DNA of 15,090 bases from Clostridia bacterium (lineage in GTDB: Bacteria; Bacillota; Clostridia; Oscillospirales; CAG-272), in assembly GCA_900754175.1 (NCBI GenBank), contig CAAEBS010000183.1, positions 1 to 15,090 of the forward strand. The letters are read 5' to 3'. Positions within the stretch are counted from its first letter, which is position 1. Every line of letters starts with the position of its first letter. Below are positions 13,774-15,090 of this stretch, in pieces. The notes under the pieces are model-generated. The model saw nothing but the letters and a program-made list of their open reading frames with translations. It made no database searches and was not told where the DNA came from. Made by a program: the position numbers and the translations under genes.

Positions 13774-13823
13774 AATACTCCTGATATGAAACGGCAAATG
13801 CCGCAATCCATGTCGGGAGTATT
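13774..13823 (+). promoter_or_regulatory. sigG leader hairpin that buries the ribosome binding site
   Basis: A 15-bp stem (13774-13788 with 13809-13823; 13 Watson-Crick and two G-U pairs) encloses a smaller CGGC-AAAT-GCCG hairpin (13792-13803). The sigG Shine-Dalgarno sequence GGGAG (13815-13819) lies wholly in the 3' arm, and the ATG is at 13827. An RNA containing both arms should initiate poorly. The stem is followed by five U residues, so it might also act as a weak terminator for the ABC operon. Confidence 0.7.
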
Positions 13824-13826
13824 TTT

Positions 13827-14600
13827 ATGTACTACAACAAAGTTGAAATCTGCGGCGTCAACACCTCCAGGCTCAAGGTGCTGAGCGACGAAGAAAAACG
13901 TGACCTCCTCGTCAAGACAAAAGCGGGCGATATGCAGGCACGACAGGCTCTGATCTACGGAAACCTGCGGCTGGTACTGAGCATTATTCAGCGCTTTACC
14001 AACCGCAAGGAAAATATGGACGACCTCTTTCAGGTCGGCTGTATCGGGCTTGTCAAGGCAGTGGACAATTTCAACATTGATCTGGATGTAAAATTTTCAA
14101 CCTACGCCGTTCCCATGATTATCGGCGAGATCCGACGGTATCTGCGGGACAACAACGCAATCCGCATCAGCCGCTCGGTGCGGGATCTTGCCTACCGTGC
14201 GCTCCAGGCACGTGAAGAGCTGATACGGGAAAAAGAGTGCGACCCGAGCATCGAGGAAATTGCCGCACGGGTTGGCGAGAAAAAGGAGGCGGTGGTCCAC
14301 GCCATGGAGGCGATCATCGAGCCGATATCGCTTTACGAGCCGGTTTACAGCGAAAACGGCGATTCTATCTACGTCATGGATCAACTTAGCGATTCCAACA
14401 GCTCCGAGGAGCTTTGGCTGGAAAATATCGCCCTCCGGGATGCTATGAAAACCCTGACCGAACGGGAACGCACCATTATTCAGCTCCGCTATTACAAAAA
14501 CAAAACCCAGATGGAGATCGCCGACGAGATCGGAATCTCTCAGGCTCAGGTGTCACGCCTGGAAAAAGGCGCTCTGGAGCATATGAGAAAGCAGTTTTGA
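13827..14600 (+). CDS. sigG: RNA polymerase sporulation sigma factor SigG
   Basis: A 257-residue sigma-70-family factor that drives late forespore gene expression after engulfment. The N-terminus NKVEICGVNTSRLKVLS is the SigG hallmark. Region 2 follows (GNLRLVLSIIQRF; DDLFQVGCIGLVKAVDNF; VKFSTYAVPMIIGEIRRYLRDNN, about 45-110), then region 3 (RISRSVRDLAYRALQ) and region 4 with the helix-turn-helix KTQMEIADEIGISQAQVSRLEKGAL (about 226-250). The length is normal. ATG at 13827 follows GGGAG by seven bases. In Bacillus and many Clostridia sigG sits behind spoIIGA-sigE; here its upstream neighbour is an ABC importer. Its leader forms a strong hairpin over the ribosome binding site. Confidence 0.97.
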   Translation: MYYNKVEICGVNTSRLKVLSDEEKRDLLVKTKAGDMQARQALIYGNLRLVLSIIQRFTNRKENMDDLFQVGCIGLVKAVDNFNIDLDVKFSTYAVPMIIGEIRRYLRDNNAIRISRSVRDLAYRALQAREELIREKECDPSIEEIAARVGEKKEAVVHAMEAIIEPISLYEPVYSENGDSIYVMDQLSDSNSSEELWLENIALRDAMKTLTERERTIIQLRYYKNKTQMEIADEIGISQAQVSRLEKGALEHMRKQF

Positions 14601-14656
14601 GGTGGGGGTAGCGGGGGAAACTTTTCTGGAGAAAAGTTTCCCCCGGACCCCTTTCA
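14601..14656. repeat. GC-rich hairpin repeat (REP-like) behind sigG
   Basis: A perfect 15-bp inverted repeat (14613-14627 with 14630-14644, two-base loop) with a second outer pairing GGGGT/ACCCC. Runs of five G and five C flank an AAACTTTTCT core. Elements of this form occur in many copies in gut Clostridia. There is no U-tract on the plus strand, so it is not a classic terminator, though it could protect the sigG mRNA 3' end. Confidence 0.7.
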
Positions 14657-14943
14657 AAAGACTCGAAGCAAGGGTTAAGGATATAGCTGACTCGGAGTTT
14701 TTCCGTTGCGGAAGTTGGCAGAATTAGTCTGTGCGCTCGGCGTTTGTAGATCCCGACCTACGGTCGCCCTCCGGGTTCGACTCCGGGCTTCGCCCTCCGC
14801 TCAGGATGACACGGAGAGCCGGGACAGTGGGGGGCGGGGTGTGGTGCATGGCACTTTTTTCGGTGGGAAGCGTTTGATTGGGGCGAATAAATGCTTTAAA
14901 AAGCAAGCTTGTACTTATTAGCAAGCAAGGCATAGACAAACGA
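14645..14943. other. Gene-free stretch with a GC-rich direct-repeat element
   Basis: I see no gene here. It holds a direct repeat TCGCCCTCCG (14764-14773 and 14790-14799), a repeated CTCCGGG (14769-14775 and 14781-14787), small hairpins TTCCG-TTG-CGGAA (14701-14713) and CGACC-TAC-GGTCG (about 14754-14766), and CGCTCAGGATGACAC, a sequence common in intergenic repeats of gut Clostridia. A/T-rich small hairpins follow near 14892-14930. The short open frames crossing it have no domain, no good ribosome binding site and an abnormal composition. Confidence 0.55.
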
Positions 14944-15073
14944 AAGCCTTCTCCAGTGGGAGAAGGTGGCAGCCGAAGGCTGACGGATGAGGTGTCGGGT
15001 ATAAGTAAGTTATTCCCGAGGACTCCTCATCCACCACTGCCGTGGTCCCCCTTCTCCCACAGGAGAAGGCTTT
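14944..15073. repeat. Foldback element with near-perfect terminal inverted repeats
   Basis: The ends AAGCCTTCTCC...GAGAAGG (14944-14966) and CCTTCTCCC...GAAGGCTTT (15050-15073) are inverted copies with one mismatch in about 23 bases. Each end is itself a palindrome (CCTTCTCC/GGAGAAGG). Inside, GGATGAGG (14984-14991) pairs with CCTCATCC (15025-15032), and CGGG (14996-14999) with CCCG (15015-15018). It encodes no protein. It looks like a non-autonomous repeat (REP/MITE-like); the right end followed by TTTTTT could also terminate transcription. Confidence 0.7.
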
Positions 15074-15090
15074 TTTATTAGCTTCAAGCT

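Noticed and set aside
14764..14800. tRNA-like T-arm (GGTTCGACTCC) near 14774
   Set aside because: The flanking bases CCGGG and CCGGG are a direct repeat, not complementary arms, and no acceptor, D or anticodon stem can be built around them.
14706..15081. Short open frames of 65-71 codons on both strands in the last 400 bases
   Set aside because: They cross repeat elements, lack convincing ribosome binding sites and have no recognisable domain.

Overview
The window looks like a chromosome segment of an endospore-forming Firmicute of the class Clostridia, probably a gut Oscillospiraceae/Ruminococcaceae-type organism. The grounds are an unmistakable forespore sigma factor SigG, strong GGAGG-type ribosome binding sites, consensus sigma-A promoters, moderately high GC, and intergenic hairpin repeats of a kind common in gut Clostridia. 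The genus cannot be fixed from sequence reading alone. No rRNA, tRNA, CRISPR, transposase or phage gene was found.

Layout, minus strand (1-10357). (i) 12-2733: an HD-domain phosphohydrolase, a CPBP-family membrane protease, a divergent Lgt-family protein and the small membrane protein YccF. They are transcribed right to left, with hairpins just upstream of lgt-like and yccF. (ii) 2767-4230: a tightly coupled three-gene unit behind a good promoter, made of an HPr-kinase-like P-loop protein, a PqqD-like protein and an S24/S26-type serine peptidase. It resembles a peptide recognition, modification and cleavage system without a visible precursor. (iii) 4342-4998: an unrecognised two-helix membrane protein with its own promoter and terminator. 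(iv) 5195-6427: a multi-repeat TM-helix, mechanosensitive-channel-like protein. (v) 6529-7113: xanthine phosphoribosyltransferase, xpt. (vi) 7318-10357: a sugar operon made of a sugar-phosphate nucleotidyltransferase, galE and galM.

Layout, plus strand (10488-15090). Divergent from the sugar operon is a Crp/Fnr-family regulator, followed by a TauABC/SsuABC-type ABC importer (lipoprotein, permease, ATPase; overlapping genes). Then comes sigG, preceded by a long hairpin that buries its Shine-Dalgarno sequence. The last 490 bases are gene-free and hold three repeat-like elements: a perfect GC-rich hairpin after sigG, a direct-repeat element, and a roughly 130-bp foldback element with near-perfect terminal inverted repeats.

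How the genes work together. The nucleotidyltransferase, GalE and GalM fit hexose/UDP-hexose metabolism. The Crp/Fnr protein probably controls the importer next to it. The kinase-like/PqqD/peptidase trio is the best candidate for a little-described system. The sigG leader is the best candidate for a regulatory RNA structure.
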